Shown here: one piece after another, positions 27,556 to 39,520 of the stretch | Numbering within the stretch: position 1 is the first letter of the stretch | Layout: the number at the start of each line of letters is the position of its first letter | Assembly (NCBI RefSeq): GCF_001411805.1 | Contig: NZ_CP007212.1 | Coordinates: 682,001-746,000 of the forward strand | Direction: 5' to 3' | Source of the DNA: Burkholderia plantarii | GTDB lineage: Bacteria > Pseudomonadota > Gammaproteobacteria > Burkholderiales > Burkholderiaceae | DNA: 64,000 nt | Translations under genes and position numbers: made by a program | Notes under the pieces: generated by a model | Databases searched by the model: none | Seen by the model: only the letters and a program-made list of their open reading frames with translations | Told to the model about the DNA's origin: nothing

Positions 27556-29433
27556 ATGACTGAAGTCGGAGCCGGCGCGCCGTTCGCGCTGCTCGACGAC
27601 TGCAACTCGACCGCGTTCGCGCGGTCGAGTCGTTTGTACACGGGCTTTTCGCACCAACGCGTCTGCACCGATCCGGCCGCGCTCGACGCCATCTGCGCGG
27701 CGGTGGCGGCCGACGCGGCGCGCGGCCTGCACGCGGTGGTGCTCGGCGACTACGCGTTCGGCCGCAACCTGCAGCGCGGCGTGCCCGGCGATGGCGCCGA
27801 GGCCGACGGCGCGCTGCGCTTCGTGCTGTTCACCTCGCTCGCGCGGCTCTCGTGTGACGAGGTCGATGCGTGGCTCGCCGCGCACGACGCCGAAGGCGGC
27901 GGCCCCGGCGGCGAGCCGTCGGCGGCCGGCGTCGCGCGGCTGCGCAAGAGCGTCACGCGCGCCGGATTCGACGCGGCGATCGACGCTATCCTTGCCGCGC
28001 TGCGCGCCGGCGATTCCTACCAGGTCAACTACACCTACCGGCTCGGCTTCGAGGCGCACGGCTCGCCGCTCGCGCTATACCGGCGGCTGCGCGCGCGCCA
28101 GCCGGTGCGCTATGGTGCGCTCGTCGCGCTGCCGGACGACCGCTGGGTGCTGTCGTGCTCGCCCGAGCTGTTCGTCGAGAAGGCCGGCGCGCGGCTGCGC
28201 ACGCGGCCGATGAAGGGCACCGCGCCGCGTTCGGCCGACCCCGCCGCCGACGCGCGCGCCGCGGCGTTCCTCGCCGGCGACGCGAAGAATCGCGCCGAGA
28301 ACCTGATGATCGTCGACCTGCTGCGCAACGACGTCTCGCGCGTGGCCGTGACGGGCTCGGTGCGCGTGCCGGCGTTGTTCACGGTCGAGCCCTACGCGTC
28401 GGTCTGGCAGATGACCTCGACGGTCGAGGCCGAGGCGCGGCCCGAGGCCGGCTTCGCCGACCTGCTGCGCGCGCTGTTCCCGTGCGGCTCGATCACGGGT
28501 GCGCCGAAGCACAGCACGATGGCGCTGATCGACGCACTCGAATCGACGCCGCGCGGCCTCTACACGGGCGCGCTCGGCTGGCTCGACGCGGCGGCGCCGG
28601 GCGCCGCCTGCGGCGACTTCTGCCTGTCGGTGACGATCCGCACGCTGGTGCTCGCGGCGCGTCGCGCCGACGGCTGGCGCGCCGGTACAATGGGCGTCGG
28701 CGCCGGCATCGTGCTCGACAGCGCCGCCCCTGACGAATACGCGGAGTGCGAATTGAAGGCCAGCTTTTTGACCGACGCCGATCCCGGCTTCCAGTTGTTC
28801 GAGACGATGCATGCCACGCGCGCCGACGGCGTGCGCCATCTCGAGCGCCACCTCGCGCGGCTCGCCGCCAGTGCCGAGGCGCTCGGCTTCGCCTGCGATC
28901 GCGCGGCGCTCGACAAGCAGATCGCCGAACGGGTGGCGTCGTTCGACGGCGACGGCGCGATCCGCCTGCGCGCGGCGCTGGCCAAAGACGGCACGCTCGA
29001 ACTGGTGGCGGCGCCGATGGCGGCGCTGGCCGCGCCCGGCGTCACGGTGCTGCTCGCGGCCGAACACGGTTTCGCGCCGACCGCGTCGTCCGATCCGCTG
29101 CTCGCGCACAAGACCACGCGCCGCGCCGAATACGATCGCGCCTGGCGCGAGGCCGAGGCGGCCGGCGCGTTCGACATGCTGTTCGTCAACGAGCGCGGCG
29201 AACTGACCGAGGGCGGGCGCACCAGCCTGTTCGTGCGGCTCGACGGGCGCTGGTACACGCCGCCGCTCGCCTGCGGGCTGCTGCCCGGCGTGATGCGCGC
29301 GGCGCTGCTCGACGACGCGGCCTGGGGCGCGAGCGAGCGCGTGATGACGCCCGACGACCTGCTGCGCGCCGACGCGCTGATGGTCTGCAACGCGCTGCGC
29401 GGCGCGGTGCCGGCCACGCTGCGGCGCGCCTGA
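27556..29433 (+). CDS. pabB: Fused aminodeoxychorismate synthase component I / aminodeoxychorismate lyase (PabB-PabC)
   Basis: A 625-residue fusion for two steps of p-aminobenzoate synthesis in the folate pathway. Residues about 1-395 form the chorismate-binding PabB part (SYQVNYTYRLGFEA, SPELFVEKAGARLRTRPMKGTAPR, CGSITGAPK). Residues about 405-625 are a class IV aminotransferase domain, the PabC lyase, with the PLP-region LLAHKTTRRAEYDRAW near 514-529 and NERGELTEGGRTSLFVR. The glutamine amidotransferase subunit PabA is not adjacent. This fused form is common in Burkholderia. It follows dnaJ by 16 bp and ends before a bidirectional terminator. The pathway is linked to folK in the convergent operon downstream. 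Confidence 0.92.
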   Translation: MTEVGAGAPFALLDDCNSTAFARSSRLYTGFSHQRVCTDPAALDAICAAVAADAARGLHAVVLGDYAFGRNLQRGVPGDGAEADGALRFVLFTSLARLSCDEVDAWLAAHDAEGGGPGGEPSAAGVARLRKSVTRAGFDAAIDAILAALRAGDSYQVNYTYRLGFEAHGSPLALYRRLRARQPVRYGALVALPDDRWVLSCSPELFVEKAGARLRTRPMKGTAPRSADPAADARAAAFLAGDAKNRAENLMIVDLLRNDVSRVAVTGSVRVPALFTVEPYASVWQMTSTVEAEARPEAGFADLLRALFPCGSITGAPKHSTMALIDALESTPRGLYTGALGWLDAAAPGAACGDFCLSVTIRTLVLAARRADGWRAGTMGVGAGIVLDSAAPDEYAECELKASFLTDADPGFQLFETMHATRADGVRHLERHLARLAASAEALGFACDRAALDKQIAERVASFDGDGAIRLRAALAKDGTLELVAAPMAALAAPGVTVLLAAEHGFAPTASSDPLLAHKTTRRAEYDRAWREAEAAGAFDMLFVNERGELTEGGRTSLFVRLDGRWYTPPLACGLLPGVMRAALLDDAAWGASERVMTPDDLLRADALMVCNALRGAVPATLRRA

Positions 29434-29497
29434 GCGTGATACGGCGCGGCGCGTGGCGCTGCACGGCGTCGCGCGATCCAGTGCGTCCATTGACGTG

Positions 29498-29536
29498 AAA
29501 AAGGCGCGGCATCCACCGGGGATGCCGCGCCTTTTT
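29498..29536. terminator. Bidirectional intrinsic terminator between pabBC and panB
   Basis: A perfect 17-bp stem (arms 29498-29514 and 29520-29536, AAAAAGGCGCGGCATCC and its complement) with T5 on the plus strand and T5 on the minus strand. It serves both convergent transcription units. Confidence 0.92.
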
Positions 29537-29575
29537 CGTTGGCGGCGCGCCGCCAGCGCGCCACGCAAACCACTC

Positions 29576-30391
29576 TCAGAACGAATGCTCCGGGCCGGGG
29601 AAGCTGCCGTCCTTGACGGCGCGCACGTAGGCCTCGACGGCCGCGAAGATGCTCGGCTGGCCGTGCATGAAATCCTTCACGAAGCGCGGCCGCTTGCCGG
29701 GGAAGATGCCGAGCATGTCGTGCAGCACCAGCACCTGGCCCGAGCAGTTGAGGCCGGCGCCGATGCCGATGGTGGGCGTGCGGATCAGCGCGGTCAGCTC
29801 CGAGGCGACCAGTGTCGGCACCGCCTCGAGCACCATCAGCTGCGCACCGGCCTGCTCCAGCGCCCGCGCGTCGCGCAGCAGCTGGGCGGCGCCGGCCTCG
29901 GTCTTGCCCTGCACCTTGAAGCCGCCGAACGCATGCACCGACTGGGGCGTGAGCCCGAGGTGCGGACACACCGGCACGGCGCGCTCGACCAGGAAGCGCA
30001 CCGTGTCGGCGAGCCATTCGCCGCCTTCCAGCTTGACCATCTGCGCGCCGGCGCGCATCAGCTTGACCGAACTCGCGAACGCCTCGGCCGGCGTGCCGTA
30101 GGTGCCGAACGGCAGGTCGGCGACGATCAGCGCGCGCGGCTGCGCGCGCGCCACGCAGGCGGTGTGATAGGCGATCTCGTCGAGCGTGACGGGCAGCGTG
30201 GTGGTCTGGCCTTGCAGCACGTTGCCGAGCGAATCGCCGATCAGCAGCGCGTCGACGCCGGCGCGATCGAGCAGCGACGCGAAGCTCGCGTCGTAGCAGG
30301 TCAGCATCGCGATCTTTTCGCCCGCGTCGCGCATGGCCTGCAGTTTCGGCACGGTCACGGCCGCGCGGCTCGATTCCTGGAGGTAGGTCAT
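29576..30391 (-). CDS. panB: 3-methyl-2-oxobutanoate hydroxymethyltransferase
   Basis: This enzyme transfers a one-carbon unit from methylene-tetrahydrofolate to ketoisovalerate, giving ketopantoate, the first committed step to pantothenate and CoA. The 271-residue protein shows [34 protein letters not shown] and [19 protein letters not shown], all typical of PanB. The ATG at 30391 ([10 protein letters not shown]) is chosen; the open frame upstream is the antisense of nothing real and runs into the preceding kinase gene. It is the last gene of the hda-HAD-pcnB-folK-dNK-panB unit, 47 bp after the kinase gene. panC is not in the window. Confidence 0.97.
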   Translation of the reverse strand: MTYLQESSRAAVTVPKLQAMRDAGEKIAMLTCYDASFASLLDRAGVDALLIGDSLGNVLQGQTTTLPVTLDEIAYHTACVARAQPRALIVADLPFGTYGTPAEAFASSVKLMRAGAQMVKLEGGEWLADTVRFLVERAVPVCPHLGLTPQSVHAFGGFKVQGKTEAGAAQLLRDARALEQAGAQLMVLEAVPTLVASELTALIRTPTIGIGAGLNCSGQVLVLHDMLGIFPGKRPRFVKDFMHGQPSIFAAVEAYVRAVKDGSFPGPEHSF

Positions 30392-30438
30392 GGAGGGTCC
30401 GGTTTCGTGGAGAAAGACAGGCGGCGCCGCGATCCGCC

Positions 30439-31122
30439 TCAGCGGCCCGCGCCGCCCTTGACGAAGGATTCCTTGCGCCCGCGCATCGTCTCGATGCGCG
30501 TGATCAGCAGGGCAAGGTCGTCCGGCGAGTCGAGCGGATTCAGGTGTTCCGCCGCGACGGTGAGGACCGGCGTGCGGTCGTAGTGATAGAAGAATTCGTT
30601 GTAGGCATCGCACAGCGCGCGCAGGTAGGCGTCGCCGATCTGCAGCTCCATCGCGACGCCGCGCTTCTGGATGCGCGCGTACAGCACCTCGGGGCTCGCC
30701 TGCAGGTAGACCACCAGGTCGGGCGCGGGCGCCGGCGTGTCGATGCGCTCGGCCAGCGCGCGGTAGAGCTGCCATTCGTCGTCGGCGAGCGTCAGGCGCG
30801 CGAAGATCTCGTTCTTCTGCGGCATGAAATCGGCCACCAGCGCGGCGCCGGCGGCCTGCGCGGCGGCGAGCTCGCCGGCCTGGCGCGCGCGCTGCAGCGT
30901 GAACGCAAGCTGCGCCGGCAGCGCATGGCGCGCGCCTTCGCGGTAAAAGCGTTCGAGAAAAGGATTGTCCTGTGGGCGCTCGAGCAGCGTGCCCATCTCC
31001 CAGTGTTCGGCCAGCAGCGTGGCGAGCGAGGTCTTGCCGACACCGATCGGCCCCTCGATCGCGAGGTAGCGGTGGGGCGGGCGCGGGTCGGGCGGCGTGA
31101 CGGTCAGCGGCGTCGCGTTCAT
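30439..31122 (-). CDS. Deoxynucleoside kinase (deoxyadenosine/deoxyguanosine type)
   Basis: A 227-residue kinase that phosphorylates deoxynucleosides with ATP for nucleotide salvage. Walker [10 protein letters not shown] is at residues 24-32. The middle region ([16 protein letters not shown]) and [21 protein letters not shown] match the dNK/TK2-like family, where the latter is the strand before the LID arginines. The N-terminal 16 residues are Pro-rich and probably disordered. The ATG overlaps the folK TGA (ATGA), so the two genes are translationally coupled. Substrate choice (dA, dG or dC) cannot be read from sequence. The folK-dNK-panB order is common in Burkholderiales. Confidence 0.88.
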   Translation of the reverse strand: MNATPLTVTPPDPRPPHRYLAIEGPIGVGKTSLATLLAEHWEMGTLLERPQDNPFLERFYREGARHALPAQLAFTLQRARQAGELAAAQAAGAALVADFMPQKNEIFARLTLADDEWQLYRALAERIDTPAPAPDLVVYLQASPEVLYARIQKRGVAMELQIGDAYLRALCDAYNEFFYHYDRTPVLTVAAEHLNPLDSPDDLALLITRIETMRGRKESFVKGGAGR

Positions 31123-31652
31123 CGGCAGCGGCGCGTCTCGTTGGCGGCCTTCATCGCCACCAGGCACTGGCAGGTCTGCACCTTCTCGATGCGCTGGTCG
31201 GCCACTGCGGCGAGGAACGCCTGGGCGGCGCCGTGCGAGGGAATCGCGAGTGCCGGATCGAGTTCGAGCAGCGGCACCAGCACGAACGCGCGCGCGGTCA
31301 GGCGCGGATGGGGCACGACGAGGTCGGGCTCGTCGATCAGATGGTCGCCATACAGCAGGATGTCGATGTCGAGCGTGCGCGGCGCGTTGCGGAACGGCCG
31401 CTCGCGACCGAAGTGGTGCTCGATCTGCTGGCAGAGCCGGAGCAATTCGCGGGCCGGCAGCCGCGTGTCGATCTTGACCACGCAGTTGTAGTAGTCGTCG
31501 CCGCCGGCGTCCACGGGGGCCGTCCGGTACAGGCTCGACTTGCCGATCACGGTGATCAACGTGCATTGCTGCGCGAGGCAGACCACCGCGTCCTTCAACG
31601 CCTGGCGCGCATCGCCGAGATTCGCGCCCAGCCCGAGATAAGCAACCGTCAT
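31119..31652 (-). CDS. folK: 6-hydroxymethyl-7,8-dihydropterin pyrophosphokinase
   Basis: This enzyme transfers pyrophosphate from ATP to the pterin in folate synthesis. The 177 residues contain [11 protein letters not shown] at the N-terminus, the HPPK signature region [20 protein letters not shown] (about 85-105, with the two metal-binding Asp) and [19 protein letters not shown]. The start used is the ATG at 31652 (MTVAYLG); a GTG three codons upstream is possible. It overlaps the next gene by 4 bp. Together with pabBC nearby it supplies the folate pathway; panB downstream uses a folate cofactor. Confidence 0.96.
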   Translation of the reverse strand: MTVAYLGLGANLGDARQALKDAVVCLAQQCTLITVIGKSSLYRTAPVDAGGDDYYNCVVKIDTRLPARELLRLCQQIEHHFGRERPFRNAPRTLDIDILLYGDHLIDEPDLVVPHPRLTARAFVLVPLLELDPALAIPSHGAAQAFLAAVADQRIEKVQTCQCLVAMKAANETRRCR

Positions 31653-31681
31653 GGCATCCACATCCTACGTCGTTCGACGGC

Positions 31682-33259
31682 TCAGTCCTGCGCGTCCGGC
31701 GCGTCGGCCTCTTGCACGGTGCCGTCGGCCGGCCTGCGGTTGCGCGTGCCGCCGCGGCGGCGGCGCTTGCGCGGTGCCGCCGGGTCGCGCGGGGCGCCGT
31801 TCGTGAGCAATGCCTCGCGAGCCGCGGCATCGCCGTCGATGAAATCCGTCCACCATTGCGCGACGCCCGGGTCCAGTTCGCCCGACTCGCTGCGCAGGAG
31901 GAGGAAATCATACCCCGCTCTAAACCTTTGGTGTTCCAGCAGCCTCATGGCGCTGCGGCCCGAGCGCTTTTCCAGGCGCAGTTGCAGGCCCCAGATCTCG
32001 CGCATGTCGGCCGAGTAGCGCTTGTGGATCGCGAGCTTCTCGGTCTGCATCTCGAGCACGTCGTCCATCGCGCGCTGCAGCGCCGGCACCGGGAACTCGC
32101 CGTTCGCGACGTTCTGGTTCCAGCGCTGGCGCATGTCGTGCCAGAGCAGCGTCGCGAACAAAAAGCCCGGCGACACCGACTTGCCGGCGCGCACGCGCGC
32201 GTCCGTGTTGTTGAGCGCGAGCGTGATGAACTTCTCGCCCTGGGGCTGTTCCAGCACCACGTCGAGCAGCGGCAGCAGCCCGTGGTGCAGGCCCTCGCTG
32301 CGCAGCTGCCTGAGGCAGGCGAGCGCGTGGCCCGAGAGCAGCAGCTTGAGCATCTCGTCGAACAGGCGCGCGGCGGGCACGTTGTTGATCAGGTCGGCGA
32401 GCGGCTGGATCGGCTCGCGCGTGTGCGGCTCGATGTCGAAGCCGAGCTTGGCCGCGAAGCGCACCACGCGCAGCATCCGCACCGGATCCTCGCGGTAGCG
32501 CGTGGCCGGATCGCCGATCATGCGCAACAGTCGTGCGCGCACGTCGGCCATGCCGTCGTGGTAGTCGAGCACGGTCTGCGTCGCGGGGTCGTAATACATC
32601 GCGTTGATCGTGAAGTCGCGGCGCGCCGCGTCCTCGTGCTGCTCGCCCCAGACGTTGTCGCGCAGCACCCGCCCGCTCGCGTCCACCGCGTGGGTGCGGC
32701 GGTCGAGCTCGTCGCGCTTCATGCGCCGCGGCGGCGCGGCGTCGGCGGGGGCTGCCTCGGGCGCGTCGGCCGGCGTGTCCACCAGCGCGCGGAACGTCGA
32801 GACCTCGATCAGCTCCTGGCCGAACTGCACGTGGACGATCTGGAACCGGCGGCCGATCAGCCTCGCGCGGCGGAACAGCCGCTGTACCTCGGTGGGCGTC
32901 GCGTCGGTGGCGACGTCGAAATCCTTCGGCGCGATGCCGAGCAGCAGATCGCGTACCGCGCCGCCGACGATGAACGCGCGGAAGCCGGCCTGCTGCAGCG
33001 TGTCGGTCACGCGTACGGCGTTGCGCGAGATCAGCGACGGGTCGATGCCATGCACGGCGGCCGGCACGAGGGTCGGCTCGGTGCGGCTCGCGGCGACCTT
33101 CGCGGCGTCGCGCGCGGCCTGCTTCTTCGCGGCGGCGACGGCAGCCGGCGAGGCGGCCGCGGGGCCGGTGGAGGGCGGGGCGGCGTCGGCCGCGCCGGGG
33201 GTGTCCTGGGCGGCGGAATCGTCCTGCCCGAGCAGCTTGCGGATGAGTTTCTTGATCAC
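31682..33259 (-). CDS. pcnB: Polynucleotide adenylyltransferase (poly(A) polymerase I)
   Basis: It adds 3' poly(A) tails that mark RNAs for decay. The 525-residue protein starts at a GTG (next residues IKKLIRKLLG) overlapping the TGA of the HAD gene by 4 bases, which fixes the start. An Ala/Pro-rich N-terminal extension (about 12-60) precedes the nucleotidyltransferase core, with the motif VGGAVRDLLLGIAPKDFDVATDA at 98-120 carrying the catalytic Asp pair. The C-terminus is strongly basic (PRKRRRRGGTRNRR), suited to RNA binding. The lack of CCA-enzyme features and this N-terminal extension favour PcnB over a tRNA nucleotidyltransferase. It is the third gene of the operon from hda to panB. Confidence 0.93.
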   Translation of the reverse strand: MIKKLIRKLLGQDDSAAQDTPGAADAAPPSTGPAAASPAAVAAAKKQAARDAAKVAASRTEPTLVPAAVHGIDPSLISRNAVRVTDTLQQAGFRAFIVGGAVRDLLLGIAPKDFDVATDATPTEVQRLFRRARLIGRRFQIVHVQFGQELIEVSTFRALVDTPADAPEAAPADAAPPRRMKRDELDRRTHAVDASGRVLRDNVWGEQHEDAARRDFTINAMYYDPATQTVLDYHDGMADVRARLLRMIGDPATRYREDPVRMLRVVRFAAKLGFDIEPHTREPIQPLADLINNVPAARLFDEMLKLLLSGHALACLRQLRSEGLHHGLLPLLDVVLEQPQGEKFITLALNNTDARVRAGKSVSPGFLFATLLWHDMRQRWNQNVANGEFPVPALQRAMDDVLEMQTEKLAIHKRYSADMREIWGLQLRLEKRSGRSAMRLLEHQRFRAGYDFLLLRSESGELDPGVAQWWTDFIDGDAAAREALLTNGAPRDPAAPRKRRRRGGTRNRRPADGTVQEADAPDAQD

Positions 33260-33942
33260 GACGGTTGGAAGAGGTCGAGGACGCGCCAGCCGTGTTCGCG
33301 GGCATGCGCACGCAGCGTGTCGTCGGGGTTGGTCGCGACCGGATCGGTCACTTTCTCGAGCAGCGGGATGTCGTTGTGCGAGTCGCTGTAGAAGTAGCTG
33401 CGTTCGAAGTCGGCGAGGCGTTTGCCGAGCGAGGCGAGCCACGCCTCGGTGCGCGCGATCTTGCCCTCGCGGAAGCTCGGCGTGCCGGTCGCGCGGCCGG
33501 TGAGCGCCGAGGCCGGATCGCCGTCGACGGTTTCGACGTCGCAGGCGATCAGCGTCTCGACGCCGAACGCGTCGGCGATCGGCCGCGTCACGAACGCGTT
33601 GGTCGCGGTGACGATGCAGCAGAGGTCGCCCGCCTGCTGGTGCTCGCGCACCAGCTCAACTGCGGCCGGCAGCATCGCAGGCCGGATCACCTCGTGCATG
33701 TACTGCTCGTGCCACGCGTCGAGCTGCTCGCGCGAATGCTGCGCGAGCGGTGCCAGCACCGCGGCCAGATAGGCATGGATGTCTAGCGTGCCGGCCTTGT
33801 AGTCGGCGTAGAAGCGATCGTTCTGACGCGTGAAGCTGTCAGCGTCGACGAGGCCGAGCTTGACGATGAAGCGGCCCCATTCGTGGTCGCTGTCGGTCGG
33901 GATCAACGTGTGATCGAGGTCAAAGAGTGCCAGATTTGTCAT
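33256..33942 (-). CDS. HAD-IB family phosphatase (SerB-like)
   Basis: A 228-residue HAD-superfamily hydrolase. Motif I FDLDHTLIPTD begins at residue 7 with the nucleophile and acid Asp at 8 and 10. Motif II is IVTATNAFVT, and motif III/IV is YFYSDSHNDIPLLE with the metal-binding Asp. The domain order is subfamily IB, as in SerB and in histidinol-phosphate or phosphoethanolamine phosphatases. The real substrate is unknown. It is placed 21 bp after hda and overlaps pcnB by 4 bp, an arrangement common in Burkholderiaceae. Confidence 0.92.
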   Translation of the reverse strand: MTNLALFDLDHTLIPTDSDHEWGRFIVKLGLVDADSFTRQNDRFYADYKAGTLDIHAYLAAVLAPLAQHSREQLDAWHEQYMHEVIRPAMLPAAVELVREHQQAGDLCCIVTATNAFVTRPIADAFGVETLIACDVETVDGDPASALTGRATGTPSFREGKIARTEAWLASLGKRLADFERSYFYSDSHNDIPLLEKVTDPVATNPDDTLRAHAREHGWRVLDLFQPS

Positions 33943-33963
33943 GGAAGGGCATTTTACTTGAAG

Positions 33964-34689
33964 CTACTTGATCCGGCCGGAAGCGTCCGCCTCGCGCTCC
34001 AGCGCGGCCAGCAGCGCACGCAGCAGCGGCAGCGTGACCGCGCGTTTCTGTTCGAGCGAGAAGCGGTCGAGCGCGTCGAGCAGGGCCATCAGGCTCGGCA
34101 TGTCGCGCCGGTAGTGGGTGAGCAGGTAGGCGGGCACGTCGTCGGCGATCGCGATGCCGCGCGCCTTGGCGGCCTGCTTGAAGACGGCCGCCTTGTCGGC
34201 GTCCGACAGCGGCGCGAGATGGAACACCAGGCCCCAGCCGAGCCGCGTGCGCAGGTCCTCGCGCACGTCGAGCGCGAGCGGCGCGGCCGGGCCGGCGCCG
34301 ACGAACGCGCTCGACGGATGCGCGCGCACCTCGTTGAACAGGTTGAAGAGGGCGATCTGCTGGGTGTCGCTCATCGCGTCGATGTCGTCGACGGCGTACA
34401 GCGAGACGCGCGGATCGAACGCGATCGCGCCGAGCGGGCTTTGCGGCGTGAGGTAGCGCGCGCTGCCGTACGAGGTGTCGTAGACGAGCGCCTGCAGCAG
34501 ATGGCTGCGGCCGCTGCCGGCCTCGCCCCAGACGTAGAACGAGCGGTCGGCGACCGGGCCGGCGGCGAGCGCGAGATCGAGCCGGCGCAGCCGCGAGACG
34601 AGCTCGTCGTTCGGCCCGATGGTGAAGTTCTCGAACGTCGCGGGCGGCGGCGTGCCGAGGTCGAGCGTCAGTTGACGGGTGGCGGTCAC
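33964..34689 (-). CDS. hda: DnaA regulatory inactivator Hda
   Basis: A DnaA-like AAA+ protein that, with the loaded sliding clamp, triggers hydrolysis of DnaA-bound ATP and so limits replication initiation. A GTG start at 34689 (next residues TATRQLTLDLGTPP) gives 241 residues, the family length; the clamp-binding motif QLTLDL is visible at residues 6-11. The nucleotide loop reads WGEAGSGRSH (54-63) with Arg in place of Lys, as in E. coli Hda. Sensor regions follow (LYAVDDID, LSDADKAAVFKQAAKARG). First gene of the minus-strand unit running to panB. Confidence 0.94.
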   Translation of the reverse strand: MTATRQLTLDLGTPPPATFENFTIGPNDELVSRLRRLDLALAAGPVADRSFYVWGEAGSGRSHLLQALVYDTSYGSARYLTPQSPLGAIAFDPRVSLYAVDDIDAMSDTQQIALFNLFNEVRAHPSSAFVGAGPAAPLALDVREDLRTRLGWGLVFHLAPLSDADKAAVFKQAAKARGIAIADDVPAYLLTHYRRDMPSLMALLDALDRFSLEQKRAVTLPLLRALLAALEREADASGRIK

Positions 34690-35128
34690 GGTGCGGATCG
34701 GGTGAGGTCGGGCTCGCGCCGTGCGGCGGCGGGGAGCGGGCGCCGGGCTGTCGCCGCCGCTTCCACGGCGGTGGGGCCGATGCCGCGCGTTCGCGGTTGC
34801 CGCGGTTGCGGCGCAGCCGCCGTCGTCGTCGCGGTGTCGTTCGTGGTCCCGGCCGCTGTCGCGGCGATCCAACGCGAGGCGCCATCGCTTCGACCGCGCG
34901 CCCGGCGTGCCCGGGCGCCGGCCGGCATCGCGCCCGCGCCGCGTGCCGGGCCGGCCGCGCGCGACCCGCGCGGCGGCGCGGCGGGCGCCGCTGCCGGCCG
35001 GTGGGCCGGCGATGAAAACGGGGACGATTCGGACACGATGCTTTACCTGGAGAGATCGACGCGGGGAATTCGGCCGGGCGTCCGGCTTCGGGTAAAATCG
35101 CATTTTACCGACCTTCTCGCATTCCCCC
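34690..35128. other. 439-bp divergent intergenic region hda/purM
   Basis: It is very GC-rich and repetitive (many GCCGC and CGCGC words) with no convincing gene on either strand. Open frames here give only Ala/Arg/Pro low-complexity proteins. The purM-proximal end holds a 19-bp palindrome (35091-35109). Confidence 0.55.
35091..35109 (+). promoter_or_regulatory. Palindrome and probable promoter element upstream of purM
   Basis: GGTAAAAT, spacer CGC, ATTTTACC: a perfect 8-bp inverted repeat ending 19 bp before the pur[10 protein letters not shown] inside it is a good -10-like hexamer. It does not match the E. coli PurR box. It could be a promoter overlapped by an operator, or a short RNA hairpin in the leader. 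Confidence 0.55.
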
Positions 35129-36184
35129 ATGACTTCTCCGAAATCCGCTCCCGACGCCCAAGGTCTTTCCTACCGTGACGCGGGCGTCGACATTGACGCG
35201 GGCGACGCGCTCGTCGACAAGATCAAGCCCTTTGCCAAGAAAACGCTGCGCGACGGCGTGCTCGGCGGGATCGGCGGATTCGGCGCACTGTTCGAAGTGC
35301 CGAAGAAGTACCGGGAGCCGGTGCTGGTGTCGGGCACCGACGGCGTCGGCACCAAGCTCAAGCTCGCGTTCCACCTGAACCGCCACGACACGGTCGGCCA
35401 GGATCTGGTCGCGATGAGCGTGAACGACATCCTCGTGCAGGGCGCCGAGCCGCTGTTCTTCCTCGACTACTTCGCGTGCGGCAAGCTCGACGTCGAGACG
35501 GCCGCGACGGTCGTGAAGGGCATCGCGACGGGCTGCGAGCTGGCCGGCTGCGCGCTGATCGGCGGCGAGACGGCGGAAATGCCGGGCATGTATCCGGACG
35601 GCGAATATGACCTGGCCGGCTTCGCGGTCGGCGCGGTCGAGAAGAGCAGGATCATCGACGGCAGCACGATCGTCGAGGGCGACGTGGTGCTGGGCCTCGC
35701 GTCGAGCGGCATCCACTCGAACGGGTTCTCGCTGGTGCGCAAGATCATCGAGCGCGCGAACCCGGACCTCGACGCCGCGTTCGACGGCCGCACGCTGGCC
35801 GACGCGCTGATCGCGCCGACCCGCATCTACGTGAAGCCGCTGCTCGCGCTGATGGCGAAGCTGCCGGTCAAGGGCATGGCGCACATCACCGGCGGCGGCC
35901 TCGTCGAGAACATCCCGCGCGTGCTGCGCGAGGGCCTGACGGCCGAGCTCGACCAGACCGCCTGGACGCTGCCGCCGCTGTTCCAGTGGCTGCAGCAGCA
36001 CGGCGGCGTGGCCGACGCGGAGATGCATCGCGTCTTCAACTGCGGGATCGGGATGGCAGTGATCGTCTCGGCGGCCGACGCCGACGCGGCGGTGGCCGAG
36101 TTGAGCGCCGCCGGCGAGCAGGTCTGGAAGATCGGCAAGGTGCGCGCCACGCGCGAGGGCGAGGCGCAGACCGTGGTGGTGTGA
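35129..36184 (+). CDS. purM: Phosphoribosylformylglycinamidine cyclo-ligase
   Basis: It closes the imidazole ring of AIR from FGAM with ATP in purine synthesis. The 351 residues show the family marks [16 protein letters not shown] at the N-terminus, [25 protein letters not shown] and [12 protein letters not shown]. Length matches AIR synthase. It is divergent from hda across 439 bp, with a short palindrome at the promoter, and ends before two tandem hairpins. Identification is certain. Confidence 0.98.
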   Translation: MTSPKSAPDAQGLSYRDAGVDIDAGDALVDKIKPFAKKTLRDGVLGGIGGFGALFEVPKKYREPVLVSGTDGVGTKLKLAFHLNRHDTVGQDLVAMSVNDILVQGAEPLFFLDYFACGKLDVETAATVVKGIATGCELAGCALIGGETAEMPGMYPDGEYDLAGFAVGAVEKSRIIDGSTIVEGDVVLGLASSGIHSNGFSLVRKIIERANPDLDAAFDGRTLADALIAPTRIYVKPLLALMAKLPVKGMAHITGGGLVENIPRVLREGLTAELDQTAWTLPPLFQWLQQHGGVADAEMHRVFNCGIGMAVIVSAADADAAVAELSAAGEQVWKIGKVRATREGEAQTVVV

Positions 36185-36209
36185 GGCCGAGGCAGCGAGA
36201 GGATCGGTG

Positions 36210-36264
36210 GCACGGCGCTCGCGCCGTGCAGCAGGAAGGGCCGCGATTCGCGGCCCTTTTCGTT
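36210..36264. terminator. Two tandem hairpins after purM
   Basis: The first hairpin is GCACGGCG/CGCCGTGC (36210-36229, loop CTCG). The second is AAGGGCCGCG/CGCGGCCCTT (36236-36258, loop ATT) followed by TT then CGTTGG. The second is a reasonable intrinsic terminator for purM and could also stop miaA from the other side. Confidence 0.75.
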
Positions 36265-36401
36265 GGTGGGCGCGACGCCGGCGGGGGGTTCGTTCGCGTG
36301 GTGCGGCGGCGGCGGTCGCGCTGCCCGTCGTCCGTTGCCCGTCGTCCGTTTTCCCGCCCCGTGCCGCGGGGGGCGCCCCGCCGGTGGCCGGGCGGCGCGA
36401 C

Positions 36402-37366
36402 TCAGGCCGCCGTGTCGAGCACGCGTTCGAGCGCGGTCACGGCCCGCCGCGGCGAGTCGTCGGCGCAGCAGTCCACCACGATGCGCTCCGGCATCGAGCG
36501 CAGCCAGGTCAGCTGCCGCTTGCAGAGCTGGCGCGTGGCGAACACGCCCTTGTCGCGCATCGTCGCGAGGTCGGTGGCGCCGTCGAGATACTCCCAGGCC
36601 TGCCGGTAGCCGACGCAGCGCATCGACGGCAGGCCGAGATGCAAGTCACCGCGCCGGCGCAGCCGTTGCACCTCGTCGATGAAGCCGGCCGCGAGCATCG
36701 CGTCGAAGCGCGCGGCGATCCGCGCATGCAGCACGGCGCGGTCGGACGGCTCCAGCGCCACCGGCACGAAGCGGTAGCGCTCGGCCTCGTCGCTGGCGGG
36801 CGGCGGCGCGGCGAGCAGCGCCGACATCGGCTGGCCGCTCAGTTCGAGGATTTCGAGCGCGCGCTGGATGCGCTGCGCGTCGTTCGGCGCGAGCCGCGCG
36901 GCGGTGTCCGGGTCGGCCAGCGCGAGCCGCGCGTGCAGCGCCGGCCAGCCGTCGCGCGCGGCATCGGCATCGAGCCGCGCGCGCAGTTCCGGATCGGCGG
37001 CCGGCAGCGCATTGAGCCCCTGCGTCAGCGCCTTGTAGTAGAGCATGGTCCCGCCCGCCAGCAGCGGCGTGTGCCCGCGCGCGAGGATCTCGCCGACCAG
37101 ACGCAGCGCATCGGCGCGGAATTCGGCGGCTGAATAGGCGTCGAGCGGATCGCGGATGTCGATCAGGTGATGCGGCACGCGCTCGCGTTCGGCGCGGTCC
37201 GGCTTCGCGGTGCCGATGTCCATCTCGCGATAGACGAGCGCCGAATCGACGCTGACGATCTCCACCGGACGCCGCCCGGCCAGCGCCAGCGCCGCGGCGG
37301 TCTTGCCCGAGGCGGTCGGGCCGAGCAGGCAGGCGACGGTGACGCGCGGAGAACCGGTCACGCCGC

Positions 37367-37370
<4 letters not shown>
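36402..37370 (-). CDS. miaA: tRNA dimethylallyltransferase
   Basis: It prenylates A37 of tRNAs that read U-starting codons, improving decoding. The 322-residue protein has the P-loop GPTASGKT at 17-24, [17 protein letters not shown], and the C-terminal tRNA-contact region with [15 protein letters not shown] and [14 protein letters not shown]. The ATG at 37370 overlaps the mutL TGA (ATGA), so translation is coupled, the widespread mutL-miaA order. Codons upstream of 37370 in this frame belong to mutL. Identification is firm. Confidence 0.97.
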
Positions 37371-39520
<2,150 letters not shown>

